Shown piece by piece: positions 17,983 through 28,179 of a stretch of 64,000 nucleotides of DNA; the first letter of the stretch is position 1, and each line of letters opens with the position of its first letter. The DNA comes from Cladocopium goreaui (lineage: Eukaryota; Sar; Dinophyceae; Suessiales; Symbiodiniaceae), in assembly GCA_947184155.2 (NCBI GenBank), contig CAMXCT020000377.1:179001-243000 (forward strand), given 5' to 3'. Below the pieces are notes generated by a model, which saw only the letters and a program-made list of their open reading frames with translations, made no database searches and had not been told where the DNA came from. The position numbers and the translations under genes were made by a program.

Positions 17983-18299
17983 CCACGCAAGATTGTTTTG
18001 ATTTTTTTCTGTCCAACGCCTTCATGGCTTCCGCCAGGTCGTTCAACATGTGCAAGAGCATGTTGCAATTGGGATTAATTGATTAATTAAGGCATACCGA
18101 GGCCGGTGTTGTAGGTGGCCGCAAAAGTAAACTGGTGTAGGACCGATACGTAGTCCAGTATGCTGTCACGATCAATCAGAAAACCAAACAAAACACAAAT
18201 AGAAGACAAACAAAAAACACAAAAACAAAAAAGTCCCAAACACAAACAGAAAACAAACCCAAAACAAAAAACAAACGAACCCACGCAAGATTGTTTTGA
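17983..18299. mobile_element. 298-bp insertion bounded by a 19-bp direct repeat
   Basis: CCACGCAAGATTGTTTTGA stands at 17983-18001 and again at 18281-18299. The intervening DNA is absent from the paralogous copy at about 29398-29415, where CATGCAAGATTGTTTTGAG reads straight through. The inserted DNA ends in an A/C-rich stretch (about 18178-18280), which suggests a short retroposon-like insertion. I do not recognise its family. Confidence 0.5.
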
Positions 18300-18475
18300 G
18301 GTGCACTGGGAGCTTTTCGTGAAGGACATCCTCCTCGCTCTTGAATTCAACAACCTTTTTCAACCAGCTTTTGAACACTGTTGCTCTGGGTGCCATGAGC
18401 TCGTGTTCCGGCCACTCAATGGTTTGCTTTTGTGGCGCGGTCTACATCCGACGACTTCCTGACGAAGTGTCCCCT

Positions 18476-18480
18476 CGGAT
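18476..18480. repeat. Copia-2 target-site duplication, left
   Basis: CGGAT, repeated at 29224-29228. The unoccupied site GTCCCCTCGGATGACC survives at about 29583-29598 in a local duplicate of the host sequence. Confidence 0.85.
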
Positions 18481-19025
18481 TGTGAAAAATCATCCTATGT
18501 ATAGCTAGCGTAGCGATCTTGTGCTTGAACTTAGGTAGTTGTTAGTTGCTTTGTAGTTGTAGTTTGTGGACTTGCGTAGTCTGGACTCTGTTTTGTAGTT
18601 AGCAGGTGATTGTGATGTAGTTAATCGATCTCATCTCATTCCGTCACAAAGAGTTGTGACGGAGTTGCCATTTTTCGTTTGTAGTTAGCCGTTTTTAGGT
18701 TTTCTGCACGTTGTAGGTTATTCCACACGAGAACCAAACTGCACGAAACCAATCTTAGGTTTTTGCCACGTAGAAGTTTGTTTTTTGCACGTGTCTAGAT
18801 TTGTAGAATCGTTTTTGGAACTGCTATGACCCAACGTAAACGTTGGCTCAAGACCCGCGAGTTCGAAAAGGGTGAGTGTGTCGCCGTGAGACGGCCTGGG
18901 AAAGCTGACACAGACAGAAACGCGAGACGACCACCGTTTGTTTGTGTTTTGGTTTGGGTTTACTTTGTGCACGAGAGGTTTGAAAGCGGTTTTCGCGATC
19001 TAACTTTGTGTGTCAAAGTTTTACG
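18481..19025 (+). repeat. Copia-2 5' LTR
   Basis: 545 bp, TGTGAAAAATC ... TTTTACG. It contains an AACGTAAACGTT inverted repeat followed by TTGGCTCAAG (18834-18853), discussed under findings. A frame of about 80 codons that starts at 18826 lies inside the LTR and runs on past its end. I see no evidence that it is a gene. Confidence 0.92.
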
Positions 19026-19037
19026 TGGTAGCGGAGC
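19026..19037 (+). other. Copia-2 primer binding site
   Basis: TGGTAGCGGAGC, the same 12 bases as in the other copia elements, directly after the LTR. Confidence 0.8.
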
Positions 19038-19168
19038 TTGTGTGCTCCCTCCACAAGAGATCCTGTGAGGATCTGGCACGCCTGTGTGCGTCTTGTGTGT
19101 GCCTGGTTCCAGGGAAGTTGGTGTGAGTTGCGTTTGACTGTCGTGTGTTTGACTTCGAGGTGTCAGAA

Positions 19169-20427
19169 ATGTCTCAATCAGGACAACCACAGCATTTTCG
19201 AATGGACGGCCAAGGTACCCAGAGCGGAGAGAAAGGATATGGTAAGGGTTTTCAGGCAGGTGGACCGACTGGACCGTACCCTGTTGGAGAAGTTGGACCG
19301 GGGAGTCCGCAACCTGCGTCACCGACGCACCAAGAGCAGCCTAGTATGCCAGGAAGTCCAGGTCCGCAAGGTCCTTTGTTCACGCCAGATCAGTTGACCC
19401 AGATCGCACAGATCTTCCGCATGGGAATTGAGCCTGTCGTAAGGGAGATGAGTACGAGACTTGACAGTTTGCAAGCTCAGGTGACTCGCGTTCCAGAGGG
19501 AACTGCAGCCTTGCACGGTGCGAGACCGGCTGATGCATCCTTGTCTTCAGGTTTAAGCAGTGGACCTTCACGGTTTGGTGAACAGCCACCCACGAGTCCA
19601 GGACCTGCGTTCCGACCTGTGGGGTCGCCGCCAGGTATAGCACAAGTGACACCCCAGAGGGGGGAGAGAAATCCGAATCAAGATGACGAGAGAGATGGTC
19701 GTGACATCTTTAGTAAATCTGAGAAATGGTTACCTCCTATGCCCACTGTGGATTTCAGGAACTGGAGAACCGTGCAGATGAAGTCCTTGGATTTTCGGAC
19801 TGGGTTCAGGCGCTACGTGCTTGGGTTTCCTTAGGAAGTGACATCTTTGCCTGGGAGATTGCCAGTGCATTGGTTGGGAACAAGAGATCCATATGTCTGT
19901 GCTGAAGCCCGCTCAACAGACCCGCAGCGCGCGTCTTCTTGCAATCCTCATCCAGACGTTAAGGATTTCCCAAGGGGGAACACCATGCTGCAAGCTTATG
20001 TTGAAGGAGTTGGTGTTGATGGAGCGTTCTTGGCAACTAGAGGTACGAGTGGTTTTGAAGGTTTGCGTTTGTTGGCAAGAGAGTTTTCTTTGCGTTCAAG
20101 GGCAGAAGCGTCTTTCTTTCGCACTGAGTTTTTGGCAAAGACGTTCAAAGCGTCTGCTGGTGTTACTCAGGTTAGTGACATCATTCGCCAGATTGACGTC
20201 GGACTGTCAAGGTTTCGCAAGATGATTGAAACTCTACCTGCAACTGTGTCCAGAGTTGGACTTGAGGTGCAAACAAGTGATCTGACCATCATGCTTTTAC
20301 GTTCGCTGCCACATGATGTTCGTTCGTACACCACGTTACATGCAGCAGGTGATGCATACACCGACCTTCGCACTGCTGCTTTGCGTTTTGAGACGCAGCA
20401 ACGCATGTTTGCTGAGTTCATGCACTT
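19169..20427 (+). pseudogene. Copia-2 gag, frameshifted
   Basis: Starts at ATG 19169 with a Gly/Pro/Gln-rich N-terminus. The gag marker IFSKSEKWLPPMP (near 19715) corresponds to VFAKSEKWLGTPP of copia-1. After about 19760 the frame must change: ADEVLGFSDWVQAL continues the homology in another frame. It must change again before 19990, where GFEGLRLLAREFSLRSRAEA matches the copia-1 sequence around GFELVRQLTLEYSIRTRSEA. A further shift near 20425 leads into the pol frame. At least three frameshifts make this gag non-functional unless some of them are sequencing errors. Confidence 0.85.
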
Positions 20428-23400
20428 GAAAGTGCTGAGACCGCTGAAGAGTGGTGGGGATACGATCAGGAAGGTTATGACAACTCTGAGTATGCCCAGG
20501 AAGAAGATCCTGATGATCAATGGGCATGGGACGAAGATGCACAAGTTTGGATCAGTGCTACTGTTGCCAAAGGAAAGGGAAGTCCCAAGAGCACGATGAA
20601 GTGCCATCTGTGTGGGAGGCGAGGCCACATGGCCAAGCAATGCAAGGCCGATCTGAGCAAGGTGAAGTGTTTTCATTGCTCGAAGTTTGGTCACATTGGG
20701 GCACAATGCCCTGACAAGCCCAAAGGTGACAAGGGAAAGCAGCAAAAGAAGCCCCAGCCGAAAGCTGGAAAGAGCAAAGGTAAGGGAAAGATGCACGAGT
20801 TGGCAGAGGAGAATGGGCAGGAAGCTGCTCCAGCACAAGGTGAGGTGCTGATGCCATTGATTTCTTCAGTTGAACATTCGGGTGATGAGTGGCGATGGTG
20901 GTTGATTGACAGTGGAGCAGCTGTCTCAGTGTTGTCTGAGCAGTTCAAGGCCTACTACAAGTGCAGCGCAGAAGAGCAGGTGATGGACACCTACTATGCA
21001 GCCAATGGGTCTGCAGTCACCATGAGAGGTGAAGTTCAGGTGACAGTTGCGTTTGAGACGGGATCTGGTTCCAAGAAGTCTCAGAACTTTCGTTTGAAGT
21101 GCTGCGTAGGCTCCACCAGCCACAACATTGTGAGCACAACCCAGCTTGTGAAGCGTGGATGGACAGTTGTTCAGTCGCCAGGTGAAACCTATCTTTGGCA
21201 TGAAGAGTCGAATACCGTGATTACTGATGTGGTGTTGTGGGGAGGATGTCCCTGGCTGAGAGCCAAGAAGACAACATCTCAGGTTCCTGCTGTGAAGGAT
21301 ACCTACATGCCGATGGAAGTTGATGTGCCAATGGAGTCAGTGAGGACCGGGCAAGGCTTGACTGTTGGTATGGTAGGTGCGGTTGAGTTGTCAACCCAGG
21401 AGAGACTGCGTCAACACATCTTGAGAGGCCATTATCCGTATGACCCTCATTGTTTGGAATGTCAACAGGGCCGTGGTGTTTCCAGAGCACCCAGGCGAGA
21501 TTTGAAAGAGCGCTTGCTTGAGGTACAGGTTGACTTCATGTTCTTGGGAACAGTTGGATCGCAGTACAAGTTTTTGTTGTTTCGTCACTGTTTCAGTGGT
21601 TTGTTGGGTGTCTGCGCTGTGAGCGAGAGTCTTGACACCACCGGCCAACATGTCCGCCAGATCTTGGCAGAGTTTGGACTGTTGTCTGGAGATCCAAAGC
21701 CGATTGACTTCAGGTCAGATGCGTCCGATGAACTCGGGACGACGTTGAGAAGAGCTGGTATTCCAAGAGAATTTACCGTCAGCAAAGCAGGTCCCCAGAA
21801 CCATGATACTGTTGGTTCAGTGGAGCGTGGAGTCCGTGAGCTGAAAGAAGGTCTTGCGGTACTGAGACTCGAATTGGGGAAAGCAGGTGTTGACGTGGTC
21901 AACAGTTTGGTTGGCTGGGAAGCCAGTTCAAGGTACGTGATTGCGATGCACAACTTGCATTCGAAGTTGGATGGCGCAGGATTGAGTGGACGAGAGGTCC
22001 TGAGAAACCAGGTTGATCAGAAGAATGCTGTCACAGCGATGTTCTGTTCTAGGGTTCTTGCGGAGACACCTGACAGTGTGAACAGCATCGGAAGGTTTGT
22101 GACTGCTGGATACCTGTATCCTGTGAGGAACTCGTTTGCACACTTTGTAGTTGCGTTGATTGAAGGTGAACTAAAATTTTTCCAAGCGAAGAGCCTGAAG
22201 CTCGTTTTTCCAATTGTGTATCCTCTGGAATTGGTTGGAAGGTTCTTGCGTGCAGTGGACTCTGCTGGACCTGCACCCGCCATCTTGGACCAGGAACCGA
22301 TTGAGATCGTTCCAGAGGACTTTGCACGTCTGCCCGACAAGGTGCAACCTCCACGGCATTGGATTGATGCCCATGGACGGACCGAAGGTTGTAGTTCTTG
22401 TGCTACTCGTCAAGGTCGACACTCCAAGAAGTGCTGTGAGCGCTATTGGACATGGCTTCGGAACCAGAGATCCAAAGAAGCCGTTGTGCCTGAGAAACAA
22501 CTCCCACTTGCCGAGCCCAATGACCAAGAAGTGGCGGTACCAGTACCATCACAGCCACTACCAAAGATTCCAGGTTTGCCATCTGGAATGTTGCCTACAA
22601 GGCACTGTCCGAGTTGTGAATCAGGTATGAATGCTCCTGGCACCCGCCATTCGGCTGAGTGCCGCAAGAGGCAAGGTGAGTTCTTGTCTACTCCTATCAA
22701 GCCGTCGCTTGAGGATGTGGAGCAAGCTTTGGAGCAAGCAGGTGAAGGTGGAGACGTCCCCTACTCACCATCTCTGGGTCCCGAACATGCTGATCTTGCC
22801 GATGTGGACATGGACTTACCACTTGAGGCGAGTTCTGCACCAGCTGAGGCTGCATCCTTTTCGGAGCGAGACGCTCCAGAATTTCAATCCGAAGATGTTG
22901 AGATGGAAGTTGAACAGCCACAGACGATCCCGATGATCGATGTGTGTCTTTGCTCTGAGAGAGTCAGGATTGGATGTTTGACTTCTCCCGATCTGCTCTC
23001 CGAGGAGCGGTTCTCTGTTGAGTCTATCAGTTTTTCAGGTGGAGCTCATGACTCTGAAGTTGTTGAGCTATGTGGATCCAAGGTTCGATTGTGGAAGCCA
23101 ACAGGAGCTGTTTCGGATACCACTCTTGAAGAACTGGACCCCCAAGGAACTTTCCTTGCGATGGTCAAAGAGCTCAAGGGATTGACTCATGTGAATGCAG
23201 GTCGTATCATGAAGGAGAAGGAAGCCTTGCAGTTTTGCAAGAAGCACAACATCAAAGTTATCTCCTGCAGGTGGGTTACGAACAGTAAGCCTGAAGCCGA
23301 CGAAGGAGTTCGTGCTCGGATAGTCGTGAAAGATTTCGCTAAAGGTCAGAAGACCGCCAGGCAGGAAGGTATTTCTTCCCCCACACCCTCGATTGAGTCG

Positions 23401-26400
23401 CTACGACTTCTGTTGGGAGCGGCAACGGGTATGTGGACTGGTGGAAAAGGTTTCAACCTTTATGCGATTGACGTCAGTCAGGCGTTCATGAATTCACCGC
23501 TCACTGTGAAGGTTTGTGTCCGGCTTCCATCATCAATTAGCACACTTGACAATGAACCGGTTTTTCTTGAGGCTTACAAGGGTTTGAATGGACTTCGTAT
23601 CGCAAGTTTGACTTGGGTTCTGTTCTTTGATGGGATTGTCAAAAGCGTTGGCATCCGATCTGGACTTGTGGAGCCATGCTTGTACGGTGGGATGGTACGG
23701 GGTGCCCCCATCCTTGTCATCTGTTATGTTGATGACCTGTTGGTTGCCACGCCCAGCGAGGCTGCGTATCGTGTTCTGTTTGAAGCTCTTGAGAAGCAGG
23801 TCAAGATCCGAGAGACTGGCCGAGTGACCATGTCTGGTGGTTCATTGAAGTTTCTAGGCCGTACCATCCTCCGAGAGAAGGGAAGCTCAGGTTTGCAGTT
23901 GTTTGTCGACCAGGATTACCTGAACAGTGCGTTCGAGGAGTATGGAATCTCCAAAGGTTCCACTGCATTTCCTGATCTTCGTCCATTTTTGGAGCAGACA
24001 CTGCAAGAAGAGCCTATCAGCGCTGAGGCGCACTCCAAGTTCAGGAGAGTTCTTGGACGTCTGTCATGGCTGGCACAGACCCGACAGGATATCTTGATCC
24101 TGATTGCAATGCTGTCGACTGGACAATCTTGTCCAAAGCCAGGCCATGAGAAAGCTCTGCGAGCCGTGCTTCGATTTATGTTGTTGCACATGAAGATGTC
24201 CCAGAAATTTCCCTCACCTGGACTTGAGGACCTTTCTGAGAAGGACATCGGTCTGGAAGTCTATAGTGATGCTGGATTTGCCCCTATGCAAGCTACTCAG
24301 AGGAGAAGCATCACTGGATGTGTTATTGTTTTCCGATGTGTTGTTTTGAAGTGTTTCTCTCGACATCAGGCATCTGTGACGTTGAGTTCATGCGAGGCAG
24401 AGCTCGTTGCCGTTCAGGCAGCTGTCCAAGAAGCCATTGGTTTGCTGAGAAGTCTGAGTTTTGTCCTGCGTCGCATTCAGGTATATCCACCGTCTTCATC
24501 AGAGGACGACAGTTTGGATTTTGTCTGTCCAATCCTCTTGTGGACCGACTCCCTGAGTGGGAAGATGCTTTTGGAAGGTTCCGACCTCCAGCGTAGGTCA
24601 AGACATATCGATATCAAAGTGAACTGGTTGAGAGAACTTTTGGGAAAAGAAATCCTGCAAATTGGACATGTCAGAGGAACTGGAAACGTCGCTGACCATT
24701 TTACCAAATGTTTGCCGACGATCAAAGCGTTGCAGTACATGGAAATACTTGGTTTTTCGTCATTTGAAGGTATTCTTTTGGACTGTTGGCTTGATTTTGA
24801 AATCCGCGACAACAGTTTTTCAGGTCTTTTGTGTGCGTTTTCAACCAGAAACTGCATGTTTTGTGGAGAGTTGATTTGTGAAGAACCTGCAAATTCAACA
24901 ACTTGTGAATTGTCGCCATTTCCACGTTCATGCACTCAGATGATCAATGCACTTGTAGCTGTTTGCGAAAGGTTTCAAGGCGAGGGAATCGGTTCCGCTA
25001 TGGCTGGACGTATCCCTGCAGAACGAGAAGAGCCCAGAGCGCCGGACAGCCATGCGCTCCTTGGGCATCCAACAGCTGAAGGGGTCGGTGCGGCACCTGA
25101 ATCTGATGATACGGTTACCATCATAGGTGGTGAAGCCAATACTGCGACTGTTGCGGTGACATCTGCAGAGGCAGGGGTGCCAGCTGCTGAGGCAGTGCCG
25201 AAGGCAGCAGAGGCTGCAGCTCCCCCTGCCGCTACTGAAGCGGCACCAGGTGCACCAGTTGCATCAGAGACTGCAGCTGCCGAGGCTGAGGATGTTGTGA
25301 AGGTCACTCCAAAGAAAGCTCAGCCGCCGAGGCCCAAGGAGAAAGCCATGCCTACTACTCGAGGCAGACCTGAAGCGAAAGCAAGGCCGTCAGGAAGGTC
25401 TCAAGCTCCTGGACGTGAACCTGCTGTGAAGAAAATGCCCAGGAAGCCTGGTCGCTTTGTGATTCAGGTGAAGAAAGAGGCCTGGGAGGCCACTGGTCTG
25501 CTGAAGAGACGACGCGAGGCTGGTCGTCGTAAGGCCAAGCGTCAGGCTTGGAAGAATAGGCAGAAGGAAGCGTTTGCATACTTCGCTGCTCAGAGGAGAG
25601 AAGAGGAGTCCCGGCCAACGCCTACATATGAGGTTGTGAGAGGGTCGAGACTGCCAGGTCAGAGAAGGGTCATGCGAAGGATGTACAACCCTCAGTTAAA
25701 CAAGAGAGAGGAGTTGGAGATCAACCCGAAATCTGAGGAGGAAAAAGGACCCGCCTTTGTGAGGTCTTTCAGTGGATTCAGCTGGAAGAATCCGAAGGGT
25801 CTGAAGTGTGGTCATTGTGGAGAAAAAGGCCATATCATCTCTCAGTGCCCTGAGATGGAGCGAAGGGTGAGCCTTACTCATGGGCGTGTGACTTTGACGC
25901 CAAGAGGACAGCACCAGCCAGATTCCACTGTGGGCGATGAGGTTGCCCCGGGTGATTCAATTTCACAGGTTGGATTGACCCAGGAGTCACTACGTATCCA
26001 CAACAAGAGGCTGAGAGGCCACGGTTGGTCCGAGGAGGCCCCAGCAGCTGCAGGTAGCCCTCCAAGAGCTCGTCAGAGGACTGGGATGGGTCCCCCTCAG
26101 ACGCCACCGAAGAGGAGCGGCCAGTTTCCGGCCAGCAGCAATGCGGCAGTGGCGATGGGTCCAAAGCCGCCTCCACACCCGCCAAAGGGGTGGGTTCCGC
26201 AAGGGCCACAGCCACCACAGGCACCACCCATCTCTGGGAAGGCCCCTCCAGCAATGCCTTCTCCAGCCCAGGGCCCTCTACCACCACCGCCAGCGCCCCC
26301 GGCGCCACCTCAGGTACCACCACCGCCGCCAGCTCCAAGAAGAGTTTCAAGTGCGCCAAAGACGCCACCCAAGACGCCTCCAAAGGCGAAATCTGGAGAG

Positions 26401-26589
26401 CCTACGTCGCCTAAGGCGAGTCCAGGTGCAAAGGCAGCACCAACTGTGGATTTGGTTACTCCAAAGAGCCCTGAAGCGAAAGCAGCGTCGCTTGTGGGCG
26501 AGCCGCCCCATAGGCCATTCAGAGTTGGCCAGGAGGAGCACTGGAAGCTGAGACAATTGCCCCTTCATCGGGGTACAGTATGTCTATGA
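20416..26589 (+). CDS. Copia-2 pol polyprotein with captured Ala/Pro-rich segment
   Basis: The frame is open from 20416; an ATG at 20596 falls just before the knuckles but is probably not the true start. It holds two good zinc knuckles (CHLCGRRGHMAKQC and CFHCSKFGHIGAQC), protease IDSGAA (Asp about 20908), the integrase HHCC (HILRGHYPYDPHCLEC), a CCHC motif before RT, RT YVDD (23725-23736), and RNase H SDAG ... SSCEAEL ... WTDS ... ADHFTKCL ending near 24720. After this comes about 600 residues absent from copia-1 and copia-3: Ala/Glu-rich, then basic (KRRREAGRRKAKRQ), then a third zinc knuckle CGHCGEKGHIISQC (about 25807) and a long Pro-rich tract. The GC content rises sharply there. A shift near 26560-26590 leads to the MT-like module. 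Confidence 0.92.
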   Translation, partial: VHALESAETAEEWWGYDQEGYDNSEYAQEEDPDDQWAWDEDAQVWISATVAKGKGSPKSTMKCHLCGRRGHMAKQCKADLSKVKCFHCSKFGHIGAQCPDKPKGDKGKQQKKPQPKAGKSKGKGKMHELAEENGQEAAPAQGEVLMPLISSVEHSGDEWRWWLIDSGAAVSVLSEQFKAYYKCSAEEQVMDTYYAANGSAVTMRGEVQVTVAFETGSGSKKSQNFRLKCCVGSTSHNIVSTTQLVKRGWTVVQSPGETYLWHEESNTVITDVVLWGGCPWLRAKKTTSQVPAVKDTYMPMEVDVPMESVRTGQGLTVGMVGAVELSTQERLRQHILRGHYPYDPHCLECQQGRGVSRAPRRDLKERLLEVQVDFMFLGTVGSQYKFLLFRHCFSGLLGVCAVSESLDTTGQHVRQILAEFGLLSGDPKPIDFRSDASDELGTTLRRAGIPREFTVSKAGPQNHDTVGSVERGVRELKEGLAVLRLELGKAGVDVVNSLVGWEASSRYVIAMHNLHSKLDGAGLSGREVLRNQVDQKNAVTAMFCSRVLAETPDSVNSIGRFVTAGYLYPVRNSFAHFVVALIEGELKFFQAKSLKLVFPIVYPLELVGRFLRAVDSAGPAPAILDQEPIEIVPEDFARLPDKVQPPRHWIDAHGRTEGCSSCATRQGRHSKKCCERYWTWLRNQRSKEAVVPEKQLPLAEPNDQEVAVPVPSQPLPKIPGLPSGMLPTRHCPSCESGMNAPGTRHSAECRKRQGEFLSTPIKPSLEDVEQALEQAGEGGDVPYSPSLGPEHADLADVDMDLPLEASSAPAEAASFSERDAPEFQSEDVEMEVEQPQTIPMIDVCLCSERVRIGCLTSPDLLSEERFSVESISFSGGAHDSEVVELCGSKVRLWKPTGAVSDTTLEELDPQGTFLAMVKELKGLTHVNAGRIMKEKEALQFCKKHNIKVISCRWVTNSKPEADEGVRARIVVKDFAKGQKTARQEGISSPTPSIESLRLLLGAATGMWTGGKGFNLYAIDVSQAFMNSPLTVKVCVRLPSSISTLDNEPVFLEAYKGLNGLRIASLTWVLFFDGIVKSVGIRSGLVEPCLYGGMVRGAPILVICYVDDLLVATPSEAAYRVLFEALEKQVKIRETGRVTMSGGSLKFLGRTILREKGSSGLQLFVDQDYLNSAFEEYGISKGSTAFPDLRPFLEQTLQEEPISAEAHSKFRRVLGRLSWLAQTRQDILILIAMLSTGQSCPKPGHEKALRAVLRFMLLHMKMSQKFPSPGLEDLSEKDIGLEVYSDAGFAPMQATQRRSITGCVIVFRCVVLKCFSRHQASVTLSSCEAELVAVQAAVQEAIGLLRSLSFVLRRIQVYPPSSSEDDSLDFVCPILLWTDSLSGKMLLEGSDLQRRSRHIDIKVNWLRELLGKEILQIGHVRGTGNVADHFTKCLPTIKALQYMEILGFSSFEGILLDCWLDFEIRDNSFSGLLCAFSTRNCMFCGELICEEPANSTTCELSPFPRSCTQMINALVAVCERFQGEGIGSAMAGRIPAEREEPRAPDSHALLGHPTAEGVGAAPESDDTVTIIGGEANTATVAVTSAEAGVPAAEAVPKAAEAAAPPAATEAAPGAPVASETAAAEAEDVVKVTPKKAQPPRPKEKAMPTTRGRPEAKARPSGRSQAPGREPAVKKMPRKPGRFVIQVKKEAWEATGLLKRRREAGRRKAKRQAWKNRQKEAFAYFAAQRREEESRPTPTYEVVRGSRLPGQRRVMRRMYNPQLNKREELEINPKSEEEKGPAFVRSFSGFSWKNPKGLKCGHCGEKGHIISQCPEMERRVSLTHGRVTLTPRGQHQPDSTVGDEVAPGDSISQVGLTQESLRIHNKRLRGHGWSEEAPAAAGSPPRARQRTGMGPPQTPPKRSGQFPASSNAAVAMGPKPPPHPPKGWVPQGPQPPQAPPISGKAPPAMPSPAQGPLPPPPAPPAPPQVPPPPPAPRRVSSAPKTPPKTPPKAKSGEPTSPKASPGAKAAPTVDLVTPKSPEAKAASLVGEPPHRPFRVGQEEHWKLRQLPLHRGTVCL

Positions 26590-27592
26590 TTTCAAGGACC
26601 CCAGTTGCAAAGGCACCGGCCAGTGAGGCCCCGCCAGAGCCTTCTGAGACATCAGGGAGACCGCCCCAGCGTCGTATGGAAGCCTGCTTAGCATGTCATG
26701 GCAGTGGAGAGCTTCCGATGCGAGCGAATCGGAGGTTGTTCAGGTTGTTGACATCGTCAACAGCGTCAGCAGCAACTGCGAATGCAGCTGCTCGAGGTGG
26801 AGCAACGGCCAGTGTTTTGTCTGCAATTTCAGGTTCGAGTTCTTCAGAAGCTGATGTGACCCATTTCAAGAGTGAAAGGGGGGTAGGTCTTTTTGTTGAG
26901 CTAGCCTGCAGCAAAGCCAGTGTCTTGTCAGCTGCATGCGCTGAGAGCCGTGCTTGTTATGTTGGAGTTCATGGAAATCTTGAGAAGGTAGCTACACAGA
27001 ATCATGTTGCAGATCTTGTGAACCAGGTGATGGAGGACTTGAAGATGACCAGATCAGCCTCTGATCGAGAGCTGGGAGAGGTACATTTGTTCTGTCACGT
27101 TCACATGTCATTGCCATGCACAGGTGGATCTCCATTGCAGAATTTTTCGGGAGCAAAAAGAGTCCCAGAGCATGAGCGAAAGTTTTTGGAACTTCTAGCC
27201 GCTTGTGAAAAGTTGTTGGATAGGTTAGTAGAAAGACATCCCGAGTTGCTCATGTCTTTTGAATTGCCAAATTCCAACATTTGAATTGCCAAATTCCAAC
27301 AGGTACTGGACTCATCCGAAGCTGCAAGCCTTTGTTCAGGCCAGAATTCCATTCAGGTCTGTTGTCCATGCTTGTGCAATGGGAATTGAAGGACTGCCAG
27401 ATTACCCATCAAGAAAGCGTTCAGGATCATGTCAAGTTCTGAGGAGCTTAGTCAACGTCTTGAGAAGCGTTTTCATTGTGCTTGTGATTTCCACGCATCA
27501 TTCAACTTTTCTGACTTTCAGTTGTCAGAGAAGTACTCCAGGAAATTTGCTAGATTCTTTGTGCGAATGCTCGCATTACTTGCCCTCAGGTG
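26590..27592 (+). pseudogene. Copia-2 MT-like module, broken by a 22-nt duplication
   Basis: The frame holding LFVELACSKASVLSAAC (about 26889), HVHMSLPCTGGSPLQNF (about 27100) and FELPNSN (about 27258) corresponds to the copia-1 module motifs FVEVCCG, HVHASTPCSSGSPLKNF and FELPRNN. It stops at 27284 because TTTGAATTGCCAAATTCCAACA is repeated in tandem. Ignoring the duplication, YWTHPKLQAF follows, and after one more indel KKAFRIMSSSEELSQRL and CACDFHAS lead to a TGA at about 27592, matching the ends of the other two modules. Confidence 0.82.
27258..27301 (+). repeat. 22-nt tandem duplication in the copia-2 MT-like module
   Basis: 27258-27279 repeats exactly at 27280-27301, shifts the frame and creates the TGA that ends the upstream frame at 27284. 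Confidence 0.9.
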
Positions 27593-28179
27593 ATCGATGG
27601 CGTCGAAGCTACGCTGATTTTATCGCCTGATCTTCCCTGAGGAAAAAGGAAGAGTCTGCTGCATGAGTGAACTTGTGAGATTTTTGGATAGCTTGAACGA
27701 CTTGTGAAGTCATCTTGAAGTTTTGATAGACTTGTGAAGTCATCTGGATAGAGAAAGGTCTTTAAATGTCTAAGACATGAGGCTGAAAACTCTCTTTGAT
27801 CGTTGCCCTGTGCGTTGCTTGGGTAGTCGGATCTAATTATCGAGACTTTGAGGTCTGACGATTGCATGGTATAGTTCTGAATCCAATTTGAATTGCAAGA
27901 GTTGCAGAAGTCTTTAGAAGACATCGAGAGGATGATCTTTGGACTTTCTTGGTCGCAGAAGTCTTTAGAAGACATCGAGAGGATGATCTTTGGACTTTCG
28001 GAGATACAGAAGTCTTTAGAAGGCATCTAGAGGATGATCTTTGGACTTTCTGGGATCGTTTTTGGACTTTCCTTGATGGACTGTCTTTGGAATGTTTGTG
28101 GACTGCTTGGAATGGATTTCAGCATGAGCTTGATTGGATTTCCGCAGCCATTTGTGTGTGTGGGCAGGTCGCGCAAGCC
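27593..28179 (+). repeat. Copia-2 spacer with three 51-bp tandem repeats
   Basis: Units start with CAGAAGTCTTTAGAAG at 27905, 27956 and 28007 (period 51). In one frame they encode 17-residue repeats (EVFRRHxEDDLWTF) continuous with the downstream gene, but without an ATG. The rest of the spacer has no recognisable gene. Confidence 0.7.

Larger units (their letters stand above)
17661..18480 (-). pseudogene. YR-3 MT/RT polyprotein fragment (middle part)
   Basis: Minus-strand translation resembles the region just before RT in YR-1. TILRGKKLSLWKHILVF matches KILGGKRLLLWKEILLD, VDKGWLAECGE matches VSKGWLGESDE, and MAPRATVFKSWLKKVVEF matches the MKRWLRRSLEL region. The frame is broken by a 298-bp insertion and small indels. 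The 5' end of the gene continues at 29229 beyond copia-2, and the 3' end at 5603 beyond copia-1. It is a dead copy with no sign of constraint. Confidence 0.8.
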
